The notes beneath the pieces were generated by a model. The model did no database searches, was not told where the DNA came from, and saw only the letters and a program-made list of their open reading frames with translations. A stretch of DNA of 64,000 nt, from the NCBI GenBank assembly GCA_027625915.1, contig JANTQA010000012.1:8950501-9014500 (forward strand). The letters run 5' to 3'. Position 1 is the stretch's first letter. Every line of letters starts with the position of its first letter. Source of the stretch: Anaeramoeba flamelloides (taxonomy: Eukaryota; Metamonada; Anaeramoebidae). The position numbers and the translations under genes are program-made. Below, piece after piece: positions 1 through 10,505 of the stretch.

Positions 1-275
1 AAAAATTAACCCTTTTTGAGATTTTTTAATTGAAATATTAACTTCATAAATCAAAAAAATAACAAACCAAATACCGATTCCAATCTTGACCTATTATACA
101 CCTGGATGTGTTATCAATGTATTTTGAATACATGAAAAAAATTTGATAAGGTTATTTCAGAGATTATAATTTAATTTTTTAAAAAAATCGAAATTTGTAG
201 CACTTATGGCCAATTTGAGAGAAATTTAAGATAAAAATTTTTAAACTTTGAAATCTTAGCAAAAAAATGAACAAT

Positions 276-1508
276 TTAAGGGACTAGTAACTGTTATTTA
301 TTTATTTTATCAAGTGTAATAGAGTAATTATTTACAAAAAGGTACAATTAAACACAATAAGTAACTTCAATTATCAACTTTAGAGAAATGAGAAATGATT
401 TTTAAAACAATTAATTTTTCCTACTTGAAATTTTTAGTCACAAGATATTTGATCTTTTTTTGCTGAATTTTTGGATTAAATTCAAAAAAATTAAGAAAAA
501 AATTTACAAAAAAAAATTATTTCGAAGAAATCCCACTTTTAGTAATTTATAAGAGTCTCTATGAACTGATAACCTTGGTTCTTTACTCTTATTTTAAAAA
601 TACCGAAAAAATAAATCAAATATTGTATCCTTGAAGATCTAAAAAATTTGAACATTTATACTATTCACAAATATTTATTGAATTTCTTGAAATTTAATAG
701 ATTATGCAATATTCTTTTTCAAATATCCCGAGTATACACAATGAACTGTTAATATTAAAACCAGTTTTTTTAATAATATATATTATAATTATTTTTCTCG
801 ATTTATTGATTTGAATTCGTTTTTTTTTTGTTTGAAAAACTGTAAAAAAATATGAAATAATTGTAAAGTCTATTGATAAATTTAATCTTTATGCTGTTAA
901 TAACCCACTTAAAGAATTCAGATTGGGTAATTAATTATTGATTATAAATAAACAAAATTAAAAATTATTTCTTTATATTATAAGTTAAATTTTCGAGATT
1001 TTAAAAAAATATTTTGGGATAATTTTTAATTTCTTTGTTTGATTTTTTTTCTCAGACTTATTGATTAATAAAAAGAAAAAAATGATTTATATTGTTATTT
1101 GAATGAAATAAATTATATTTTTTCAAGTTTAAAATATTTATTGTAATTTTTTTTTATTAAATCGATTTTTTAAAGTGTGTTCTTTTAAAACTTAGTCGTT
1201 TTATTTTTAAAGTGTATTTTTGTACACTTCCTTTACAGATATTAAGATTTCTTTCTTCTTTCCAAGAAAATAATTTTTTTTTGAAATAATTCAGAAATAT
1301 GTTGAATTTTGAAATTTTCAAAAATGAGAAAAATGAGATCAAAATCTGAAAAACAATAATTCATTTCTGAAAAAAGACTTAAAAGTAAGTTTGGTTTTGT
1401 AGTAATCTTTTTACACCTTTTTTTTCAATTTCAAGATACGGTAAATATTTTTTTAGATTTTGCTCTTAAATTTATCTGAAGATTTTTTTAGGTTTACTAG
1501 TCCCTTAA
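276..1508. mobile_element. TTAA-flanked non-autonomous inverted-repeat element, complete
   Basis: Both ends read TTAA followed by the same inverted terminal repeat: GGGACTAGTAA at 280-290 and its reverse complement TTACTAGTCCC at 1494-1504, with TTAA at 276-279 and 1505-1508. The body is about 1225 bp of A/T-rich sequence with no convincing reading frame. The first 140 bp match the fragment at 27471-27634 (TTAAGGGATTAGTAACTCTTATTT), so this is a repeat family. TTAA target duplication is typical of piggyBac-type transposition, but no transposase is present and the family assignment is inference. Confidence 0.7.
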
Positions 1509-2242
1509 TAAAAACTTCTTCACTTTGAGAACATTTAAAAATTAGGGCATTATTATAAAGACACATGTTCTTTTTTAATTGATAAGATCAACTTGTTGTA
1601 CTTTTTTACAAACAGATTTTTTTAATATATTTGAAAAAGTGATCACTAATATAATTTTCGTTCAGTTGTTTACACTTTACTTTTAGACTTATTTGTGGTA
1701 GAAACTAATTCCTTAGAATATAATTCAAAGTCTAGTTTTTGTCAAGGGTTTTTGAGTAAATAAACAGTAATTTACAATGATAAAGTACCACAGTTTGAGT
1801 TTAAAAGAGTATGTTTTGATATATATCCCCCAATAAAAATTAAACTTCTGATTGTGCGACATCTAAAAGTTGTGTTATTTTAAATTTTTCTTACAATCCA
1901 CAACAAAGGAAAATTTCAAAAAGAACAAAAACTTGAAAAAAAAGCAAAATTAATCACCTTACAAAAATTTAATCAAGAGTCAAACACCTCATGTAAACCT
2001 GCCGCTTGATAAATTATTATACTCTCTTATAAGTTGGAACCTATTTTTTCTTTAAGCACAAACTTAAAATAAACTAGGGAATTTAAATTAAGATCAAGAA
2101 AATTCTTAAATTACAATTGTTGGTTTTTATTTGATCTTTGTGAAATTCTGAAACAAATTTTTAAGATTAATAGACTCAAAACCAAACAATTTTACAAAAC
2201 ATTTTTTTTACATTTTGGTCTTCTTATAAAAATAATCAAAAA
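1509..2242. other. Non-coding spacer upstream of TSR3
   Basis: A/T-rich sequence with no reading frame of note. It should hold the TSR3 promoter, but I see no motif I can name. The ATG at 2243 follows a run of A-rich leader (aaaataatcaaaaa), which is normal for this window. Confidence 0.5.
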
Positions 2243-3136
2243 ATGAGCTTACGTAAGAGTGGTAAAGCCAAAATGAAAAGATTCGAAGGCGAGAATTCTC
2301 GTTATTCAAAAAAAAAGGGAAAAGGAAGAGGGCGAGGGCGAGGAAGAGGACGGGGAAAAGGAAGGGGAAAAGGCCGAGGGAAACGTAAAATTAAAACAAG
2401 AGAAAGTTACAAAAAAAGAAAATTCCCAATCCAACTTGCAATGTATTATTTTAACCAATGTGACACCAAACGATGCACAGGGTGCAAATTAGAGAAGCAC
2501 GGGTTTGTGCGAGCACTTCGACTTGGGGAAAGGTTTAATGGAATTCTGTTAAGTGCATGGGGAACCAAAACTGTCACGGCCTCTGATCGTGAGTTGATTT
2601 CCAAAAACGGGTTGGCTGTTGTGGACTGTTCCTGGAACAAAATCGATCAAATCCCTAAAAAGTCCTTGCATGGCCAACACCGTATTCTTCCCTTCCTTGT
2701 TGCAGGGAATTCGACCCACTATGGACAACCTGCAAAGCTTTCCTGTTCAGAAGCCCTTTCCGCTGCGCTGTGGATCGCTGGCTTTCCAGAAGAAGCAACC
2801 GAAATAATGCAAATCTTTATTTGGGGTAATGGCTTTATAACTCTAAATAGAGAAGTTTTAGATTTATATAAGGAATGCTATACCCACGAAGAAGTCATAC
2901 AAGCCCAAAACCTCTTTTTAGAAAATGCAAGAAACGAAAAAAGGAAGAACCAATCCCAAGAAAATGATTCGACTTCTTCTGATCTCCAAAGTATCAGTGA
3001 AAGTGATAGCTTTAGTTCAAGTTCGACCTCAAGTGGATCTGAGAGTGAAAATAATAATAATAATAGTGAAAATAATAATGAAAAAGAACAAGATCAAGAA
3101 ATTACTAAAGAAAAAGAAAAAGAAAAAGAAAACTAA
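2243..3136 (+). CDS. TSR3: TSR3, 18S rRNA aminocarboxypropyltransferase
   Basis: This 297-residue protein matches the Tsr3 family, which transfers the aminocarboxypropyl group of S-adenosylmethionine to the hypermodified pseudouridine near the decoding site of 18S rRNA, a late cytoplasmic step of 40S maturation. Visible family motifs in order: QCDTKRCTG (72-80), ASDRELI (113-119), VVDCSW (126-131), HRILPFLVAGNSTHYG (146-161), KLSCSEA (165-171) and WGNGFITLNRE (194-204). The N-terminus (about 25-52) is an unusual Lys/Arg/Gly run of GRGRGK repeats, probably RNA-binding or nucleolar. Residues 230-297 form a Ser/Asn/Glu-rich acidic tail. No intron is needed and the ATG at 2243 is the first in frame. 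The core is clearly more GC-rich than the surrounding DNA, as expected for a conserved gene. Confidence 0.95.
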   Translation: MSLRKSGKAKMKRFEGENSRYSKKKGKGRGRGRGRGRGKGRGKGRGKRKIKTRESYKKRKFPIQLAMYYFNQCDTKRCTGCKLEKHGFVRALRLGERFNGILLSAWGTKTVTASDRELISKNGLAVVDCSWNKIDQIPKKSLHGQHRILPFLVAGNSTHYGQPAKLSCSEALSAALWIAGFPEEATEIMQIFIWGNGFITLNREVLDLYKECYTHEEVIQAQNLFLENARNEKRKNQSQENDSTSSDLQSISESDSFSSSSTSSGSESENNNNNSENNNEKEQDQEITKEKEKEKEN

Positions 3137-4400
3137 GATAAACTTTTAAAAAAGCACAATATAAAAAATAAAAATAAAAAATTAAAATACAATTTAATAA
3201 ATTTCTTTATTGATTGGAGTACTTTTGAAAAAAGTGAATCCATAAATTTTCCATAAAGTCGTTCTTTCACAATTTAAAAGAAGAAATGGAATATTATGTT
3301 GATTACTTTTGAAAATATTCTTGTTTTCATTTTTTAAAAATTACCATATCAAGCACAATTATATATTTATTCGAAACAATATTCCAAAAATTGTGACTAA
3401 GGATTATCAGCAATCTTAGAATTATCATAAAAAATTAACAAATTAGTGATTAGTTTATCTTTTCACGATAATGTAGAATGTCATCAATTTGTGTTTTTTG
3501 AAATATTTCTGATAATATTAAATATTTGTGATAATGCAAAAATTCGCGATAAAATCAAAAAACAAGTTTTAATAAATTGAGAAAAAATTTCTCTTTTTAT
3601 TAATACTTAAAAAAATGAATTAAATAGTCAATAAACATTCAAAAAATATCTGAAAATAATGTAACTGGTTCTTTATTATTTAATTTTTTTGTAGCAGAAT
3701 AAAATAAGATTTTAAATTTTTGAGTTGGTAAAATTATTTTCAAGAATAATTGTTAAATTCGTGAAAAATAATTTTATTTGTGATAAAATCAGAAATTAGC
3801 AATATTCATCCAAAATCCAGATAATCTTATTTTCCCACTCACAACTCATTATCACGAATTTTCCTACCCACTTGAAATAATAAAATAAAAAAAAAAAAAA
3901 TCAATTCTTTAGTATTCAAGAACAACTAATTATGAAATCTTCATTTATTAATAATTCATTTTTAATTATAAAAAACATATAAAAGCTTGATATTTTAAAA
4001 ATTAAAACCAAAAACTTTTAAAAAAGCGAGTCATAATTTTTGAAATGAGCATTGTGAATTTTTTATTCCTGAACTTTGTATGAAAAAAAGTTAAAAACAA
4101 GAATATGTTTTGCGAATAAATGTATCCATTTTCAAAGACATTACATAGTCTCAATTTTTTTCAAGTTAATTTGTATTTTCGAAGATCTTTTGTTTTTTTC
4201 GGCTTAACGATCTTTTGTAAAAAAAAAAGTATCAAAAAAAAGAAAAAGAAAAAAAAAAAGTATCAAACAACAAAAAATTGAAAAATTTTGCCCCACTTTT
4301 CGGAGTCGTGGAATACCAATTTATTAATCACAGTTTGTGGAATCTTATTATTAATAATCTTTCTATCGGGTTTTTACTCCTCCTGTTTCAGGGGACGTGT
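3137..4400. other. Non-coding region with scattered CGATAA/CACGATA motifs
   Basis: No gene seen. Between about 3400 and 3870 the sequence is sprinkled with tcacgataa, tgtgataat, tcgcgataa and tatcacgaa words. These resemble the denser arrays at 36425-36600, 37520-37660 and 57540-57720, so this may be a very degenerate relative of that repeat. Confidence 0.35.
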
Positions 4401-4402
4401 CT

Positions 4403-4475
4403 AGGTTTTCCAGAATTCGAAAGAATTTAGTAAAATCAAGGATTTTACTCAATTCTTTCAAATCCTGAAAAACCT
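4403..4475. repeat. Dispersed 73-nt hairpin (family H), best-preserved copy
   Basis: The 35-nt arm at 4403-4437 (AGGTTTTCCAGAATTC...) pairs with 4441-4475 (...AATCCTGAAAAACCT) at about 31 of 35 positions around a three-base loop (aag). Related hairpins occur at 23620-23690, 26213-26287 and 41912-41979, and degenerate forms lie at 22975-23185. The flanks gtgtct and aagacagtg also look complementary. It is either a tiny MITE or a structured element. Confidence 0.7.
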
Positions 4476-4632
4476 AAAGACAGTGTATAATTTTTAATTT
4501 GGTCATGTAAATGATATAATATTTTTTTACTTTAATGTTTTAATTATTTTTCTTCTTCTCTTTTTTTATTTAGTAAATTTTCTTTGATTACTCCTTTCTC
4601 ACAATAAATAAATAAAAATTGAAAAATTTTCA

Positions 4633-4840
4633 AAAAAAAAAAAGAGAACAAAGAAAATGGAAAGAAATCAAGATTTGAAGACAAAAAAGAATTTAATAAA
4701 GACAAGAGTCAAGAAGAGAGTAACGAATTCAGAGAAAGAAAAGGTAAAAGAAAAAGAAAGAATGCTGAAATAAGAAAAAAAGAAAGAAAAAGAAAAAGAA
4801 AAGGCAAAATAAAATATTTTGAAAGCAAAAAAAAATGATT
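4633..4840 (+). other. Coding-like Lys/Glu/Arg-rich segment of unknown status
   Basis: One frame stays open for about 68 codons and reads as charged low complexity (for example KENKENGKKSRFEDKKEF, then RERKGKRKRKNAEIRKKE). This is the style of the real proteins here and unlike the poly-A/T intergenic sequence. It has no good ATG and no recognisable domain. It could be an exon, a decayed gene, or simply a purine-rich repeat. Codons use GAA, AAA, AGA and GAG rather than pure A-runs, which mildly favours former coding. Confidence 0.25.
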
Positions 4841-7011
4841 ATGATCTAAAAAGTGAAAAAAATTTTTGATATAAATATGGGACAAACACTCAAAACCACT
4901 TCCCATAACATTATAAAGTGAGTCAAACGTTTTTGAAAAATCGTTTATATCAAAAAGCACATTTTGTCAATTTATTGTATTCTAAAAAATGTTTTTAAAG
5001 ACTTTATGAATTTAATTTGAGATGACAAATATACTTCAAAATCAAGAGTAGTTGTCTTTTCAGAATTTGTAAACAAAATTAATTGAAAATTTGCAGTATT
5101 TTACTTAAAATTTTTAAATTTTTTGATAGATAACTGTTTTCATTTGAAAACAGAAAAAATCTTATAATTTGCACGATTTTGAATTATTTTAAATTGACAT
5201 TCCTTTTAATCATTTTTATTTATTAATATCTTATATTACAACCATCGGATAATATGTAATTTGAATACCTTTTAAAAATTCTTCAGCGTTTATAAATTGA
5301 AAGTATTTCAACAAATCATTCTTTTTTGTTCTTTTTCCATGTTATTTTTTTTGATTTTATTATACTAACTCTATTTTTTTTTTTTTTATTTTTATTGAGT
5401 CAGGCGAATAATCAAAATCCCTGAACACAAACACAAAAGAATTAATCTCAAAGATGTAATTTATTAATGATTTCTGCACTGTAAAAAAAATAGAAATTAA
5501 TGCAATTAAATAAGAATTGTGAGAATTTCAATGCCAATAAATGGAAAAGGGGGTTGGGCACGAAAAAATAAAAAAAAAAAAAAAAAAGCAACAAAATACA
5601 ATGAAAAAAAAAAATTAGAGAAGTAAAAAAGTGTCCCAAGGGATATTGATGACAAAAAAATAATAGATTATCAAAGAAAAAAATACAAATAACAAATAAA
5701 AAATCTAAGATGAGATCATTGCACAAAAAATTCATTCAAAAATAAAAGTTTGAAATGAATTAACAATTCGAAAAAATTTAATTAAAAAAAAATATATCTT
5801 TTGTTTTTGATATTTCAAAATACGCAAATTAACATAATTTAAAATAAATTGTTTTATTTAAGTACACAATCAATTTAATTCGATTTATTCTAATTTATGA
5901 TTAATTTCTAGTCCTCTCTTTTTGATAGAGTGAGTATTATATTACCTTCTTGAGATAAAAAATAACTCATTTAAAAAAAGAAAAGGAAAAAAAAAAACTT
6001 TAAAATCTACAAAAGCATCAAAGGGTCAAACTTTGAGAATAATCCTACTGTTTCGAAAATTATAATCCCGAGTATTTTAATTAGAAATTTAGTGTGGTTC
6101 TTTGAAACTTTTTTCTACAAAGACACTTATTTTGAATTTTTTTTTTTGAGAAAAATTCAACATCAGATATTGATTATTTTTTAATTGGTATTATTCACTT
6201 TGAAAAAAAACACAAATTTTTTTTTTTTCATTGTAAGGATGAATTCAATAAAAAATATATCAATCAAAAACTTTAAAGAATTTTCAAAATAAACTAGGCT
6301 AATTTTAAACAGAATTTTTTTTAACATTTGCTGAATTTTCACTCTTAGTGATATGAAAATTCATTTATAAACTTATCCAAAACAGTATAATGTTTTAAAA
6401 TGTAGTTTGTAGAATGCATATTAATAGATTTTTATATTTAATAAATTGTTGATTTAAATTTATAATTTGGAAAAATCATTTTTTCACAATCTAAATTTAA
6501 AATTAGCATTAAAAAGGTTTGAAAACCAAAATAATCTTAGTTCTAGAATAGTTCACTACATTTTCAAATATTTTAGAGCTCAGAAAAATAGAATAAATAG
6601 ATTTGAAAAGAATTGAGAAAGTAAGTTAACCAAAAATGAAAAAAAAATCGTTAAAAATAACCTGATTTTATTTGAGAATTTCAATTTTTTTTTAATCAAT
6701 TAATTGATTTTTTATTTTCATCATAATCCCAAAAAAATTATAAAATAATAGTTATATTTGGTCTTTACTTTAAGAAGAATTTTTTCAAACCATTTTTTTT
6801 TTTATTTAAAACTTTGAATTTCAGTTCTAAAGAAACTTAAAATTTGATAGTATTTAAAAATCCTTTCAACGAATTATTTTTCATTTTTTCGTTTGATTTT
6901 GGAAAAAAAAATAAATAAATAAAACAGAAACGAAATTGAAATTTTGTTGTTTGTTTAGTTTTTTGTTTTTGAATCTATTAATCTAACACATTCTTGATAA
7001 CAAAATTAATT
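4841..7011. other. Non-coding A/T-rich region
   Basis: I see no gene or RNA here, only poly-A and poly-T runs. The purine-rich stretch at 5560-5720 is open on one strand only as low complexity. Confidence 0.5.
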
Positions 7012-8172
7012 TAAGAACTAGATTTCAAATTGAAAATCAGTTTTTGTATGCTCTAATCATTATTTATGCATTGGTAAAACGCACAATATTTTTTCCCAGT
7101 TAGATTTAAGACGGTAAAACGGAAATACTTTTCCAAAAATTATCAGTACTTGTATCAAAAAATGAAAAAGAGGATCGTGTACAATTCTGCTTTTTGTGAA
7201 ATTTTTTTTAGAATAATTTCGAAAACGTTGGCAGCCTTGCCTAGAAAATTCTAGGACTTTTTATGGTCTAAGGAAGCCACTTAAGAAGGTTTTAAAATTG
7301 TTCAAAAACGTAAAAATGTATGAAATAGGCAATTTAAGATACTATTCTTTTGTTATTTTCAAACCAAGATAAAGTTGGATAAAGGTACCGCAAGACGTTT
7401 TGGTATTGTATTGAATTCACAAAAATTGCCATTTCCTCTAAATATCGCCTTTTCTGGACTATCAATAGTATTTTTTTTCTATTAAATAAAAAAAAAAAAG
7501 AATTTTTGTAAATTTTATTTTCCATTTAGATTGCTGAATGTAAAATTCATAAAAATTTGCCACAAAAAATCATAATAATTTTTCTTGATACTATCAATTA
7601 GTTTTTGAGAGACACGATCCAAAAAAACAAATACCACATGAAAAAAAAAAAAAATATTTTTTGTATGTTAGGAAAGAATTGTTTCTGTTCAAAAATTGAA
7701 GAGACTAATTACTATCTCACAAAAGAGTTATTGGGATCTTCAATTTTTGAAAAAATTAAAAGAATCAACACAAAACAAAAAAAAAAAACAAGAAAAAACT
7801 ACAACTCTTTTATTGGAACTAATCTGATTAGTGGAGACAATGGAACAATTCATACAAGTTATAATCAAATCAAAGCCAATTGATCTTTTAAAGTTGGAGT
7901 TGTTTATTGAAAATATTTGAAATGATAGTAATTTTTTGGTCAAGAAAATCTCGAGTATTTTTCTTTATTATTTCCCCCATTTCTTCACTAGGGTTTCGAG
8001 TTTAGGTATCTCAAAATTTTTTGTTCATTTTTCATGAAAAAAATTACAAAAAATGCAATTTTGATCCAAATTGGAGAATATTTTGAACAACCTAACTTCA
8101 CATTTTAAATGGTATTCGAGATAAAGTCGTTGAGGCAATTTGGTAAATTGGAAACATAGCTGTTAAATCTCC
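7012..8172 (+). repeat. Dispersed 1.2 kb repeat R1, copy A
   Basis: Matches 32787-33958 over its whole length. The left ends share taagaactagatttcaaattgaaaat, the middles share aagaggatcg, ttaagaggttttaaaa and tcaatttttgaaaaaa, and the right ends share gttgaggc..ttt and gtaaat. A shorter copy lies at 49030-49440. A short frame around 7605-7883 has a counterpart in copy B (shared peptide words SIFEK and KRINTK), but neither has an ATG start at the right place. No terminal repeats were found. A sequence such as this is most simply a non-autonomous transposable element. Confidence 0.65.
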
Positions 8173-8817
8173 CCCTTAATTTTTTTGAAGGATCCTAATT
8201 AGATTCTTAAACTGTACACAAAAAATTAACTTTTTTCAATTAACTTTAACTTTTCAAAAAGGTTTGGGTATTTAATAATGTAACAAACCAAAAAATATAC
8301 TTTCATCTTTTTTTCTCTGCAAAAAATAGTTTTTAATAACAGAATCCTAATGCAATTTTATTTTACAATAGTGATTTTTTGTTTGAAGGCACAACTTTTC
8401 AAAAGTATGTATTTTCTATATTTCAGTATTACGTACCTTTGTCTAGAAAAAATTGAATAAATCAGTCCTCTCAATCTGTTGAAAAAAGGTTAGTTTGCCT
8501 TTTTATTCTTTATTTTGAAAAATAAAAAAGTTTTCTTTAACTTTTTGCGAATTTAAAATTTTTTTAAGAACAAAAGATTGAAAAAGGTAGACAGAGTTGA
8601 TAAACTTATCTACTGGTTACTAACAAACACTTTTGTCATTTCAAAAAATGCAAATAGAAACCAAAACCCAAAAAAGACCCAAGAAATTCAGTTTAAAACA
8701 CAATCATCATTTTGAGAATCTAAATTACTAATTTGGTTTATTTTCAAAATAGGAAATTATTTTTCTTCATTTTGATTTGTCCTTTCTCTTTTTTTTTGTA
8801 AATTGTCTTCAAGACAA
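8173..8817. other. Spacer upstream of the Ser/Asn-rich gene
   Basis: A/T-rich with no reading frame. It presumably contains the promoter of the 8818 gene. No motif is recognised. Confidence 0.45.
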
Positions 8818-9663
8818 ATGAGCAAAACACAACTCAAACAAAATCATCAATATGAAGAGGGTGAATCAATCTTGTACAATGTATTTTTTTTTGAAAATGA
8901 TAATAATTCTGAACAAGTATTCGAATTTCAAAACTCGTCACTGTTGCCTCAATTCCAAGAGGCAAACCAAAAAAAAGTTGTTTATTTTCAGAACACCAAT
9001 AAAAAACGAATGAATACTTCAAAGACAACACCAAAAATAATCTTGAACACAACAAATCTCCCTCATCAAGATACAGACAACAACGAAAGCAAAGATCTGT
9101 GCCACTCGAAGTCTTCAAGTTCTGATTGGTACAAAGATTCTGATGAAGAAAAATCAAACAACAATGAGCGATCTCATCACAACTCAACAACAAATTCTGT
9201 TACCCAAATATTAAGAAATTATTTCCATAATAATGACATAAACAACTCTGACAGCTCTGAGAACGAAGAGTGTGTCATTAATCCAAAATACCTCCTATTT
9301 GGAATTCATGAAAATGAAAATGAAAAAGGAAACCAAAACAAAAACAAACACAAAAACAATAACAAAAATATAAAAGGATCTGAAATTACTAATGTACAAA
9401 ACTCGAAATGTGAATCAGAACAAACTCAAAACAATCACAATTTTCAAGATCTTTCTCAACCATCAGATTTTGTCTCTTCAAAATTAACAAAATTCACCAA
9501 ACCAATTTTTTTTAATTGGTTAAAAGATTTAATTTCCAAGCATGAAAAGCATTGGAACCAATCCACTACCCTCTTGAAAAACTTACTTACTTCGAAATCT
9601 ACCCAAACAGGTGTCTTAAAAAACACCAAAATAGTAAGCCTTTATTCTTTTTCTGACTTTTAG
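8818..9663 (+). CDS. Ser/Asn/Glu-rich protein of unknown function; possible 5' exon of a larger gene
   Basis: The ATG at 8818 opens a 281-residue frame whose codon choice (TCA, AAC, CAA, GAA) differs from the A/T noise around it, so I take it as real coding. No domain is recognised. It begins MSKTQLKQNHQYEEGES, is rich in Ser, Asn, His and acidic residues (SSSSDWYKDSDEE, NENEKGNQNKNKHKNNNKN), and ends with a more structured stretch (KPIFFNWLKDLISKHEKHWNQ). A good donor, GTAAGC at 9634, sits just before the stop, exactly as in exon 1 of the CS-Sel1 gene. It ends in phase 0, which fits the phase-0 exon opening at 15163. The frame may therefore be the first exon of the TPR giant, with a 5.5 kb intron. 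As a free-standing gene it would end at 9663. Confidence 0.6.
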   Translation: MSKTQLKQNHQYEEGESILYNVFFFENDNNSEQVFEFQNSSLLPQFQEANQKKVVYFQNTNKKRMNTSKTTPKIILNTTNLPHQDTDNNESKDLCHSKSSSSDWYKDSDEEKSNNNERSHHNSTTNSVTQILRNYFHNNDINNSDSSENEECVINPKYLLFGIHENENEKGNQNKNKHKNNNKNIKGSEITNVQNSKCESEQTQNNHNFQDLSQPSDFVSSKLTKFTKPIFFNWLKDLISKHEKHWNQSTTLLKNLLTSKSTQTGVLKNTKIVSLYSFSDF

Positions 9664-9952
9664 CAAATAATTTTCTTCCTCTATTTTCATATTCTTGATT
9701 ATTTTTATTTACTCTTTTTTGAACAAGTCCATAAATACCTTCGCTTTAAATAAAGAGAGATTTTCTTTTTTTGAAATAAAGAGAGAGTTTTTCAGAACGA
9801 AAATAGAATTTCAATTGAAATTATTCATCCAACAGAACAATAGTGTACAACTATAATGACTACATTAACAAAAATTTCTTCATTTACGTTTTTAAAATAA
9901 AAATTACAACACGGAAGTGTGCCTTCTTGAAATCTAAAAAATAACTAAAGAG
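9664..9952. other. Spacer
   Basis: No gene seen. It is either 3' flank of the 8818 gene or part of a large intron. Confidence 0.4.
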
Positions 9953-10505
9953 TTAAGGTTTACAATCCCTGAAATTTAAAAAAAAGATTATCTTGTATTT
10001 GGGTAAGGTACATGTTGTTTTGGTTCTTATCTGATCAATCTTTGTCCTTGGTATGGGTTTTAATAGTAGTTCGAAAAAGGCAATTTTTGACAAAATTTTT
10101 TTTTCTTTTCCAAAACTCAAATTGAAGAGTGTAATACTAATATACTGGCAAGTATTTAATAATTATTAATTTTGGTTTTTGGGTTGTTGATTGGAATATT
10201 TATTTCGCTTTTTACTCAATTAACTAAAAAAAAAATTTTTTTTTAAAAGCTACCAATAAAACCAAACCTAATTAAAAATTTCAATCAACAACCTACAAAC
10301 CACATTTTTTTATATCTTACCTTCCAACCTATTAGTCTTATACTCAGAAATTTGGCTTTTGGAAAAAACAAAAAAATTGCCTTTTTGAACCACTATTAAA
10401 ATCCATACCAAGCCAAAGTTCGATCAGATAAGAATCAAAATTACATGGCCTCACATCTAACACAAGATAATCTTTTTTTCAGTTTCAGGAATTGTAATAC
10501 TTTAA
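9953..10505. mobile_element. Palindromic MITE (family M), full-length copy
   Basis: A 545-bp element (9957-10501) flanked by TTAA on both sides (9953-9956, 10502-10505). It is almost a complete inverted repeat. The left end GGTTTACAATCCCTGAAATT and the following AAAAAAGATTATCTTGT recur, inverted, as the right end (acaagataatctttttttc, ttcaggaattgtaa). The arms continue through ggttcttatctgatcaatc and aatagtagttcgaaaaagg to a centre near 10220. Partial copies are at 21485-21842, 28118-28610 and 29801-29876. No coding capacity. Confidence 0.85.

Noticed and set aside
5448-5735. Minus-strand Phe/Leu-rich frame of 95 codons
   Set aside because: It is the complement of A-runs and shows no membrane-protein pattern beyond base composition.
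9634-9663. A 30-bp mini-intron (GTAAGC, CTGAC, TTTTAG) at the end of the 8818 frame
   Set aside because: It looks tidy but is too short, has a pyrimidine tract unlike the other acceptors here, and the frame beyond it is background. The donor alone is kept as a candidate for a large intron.
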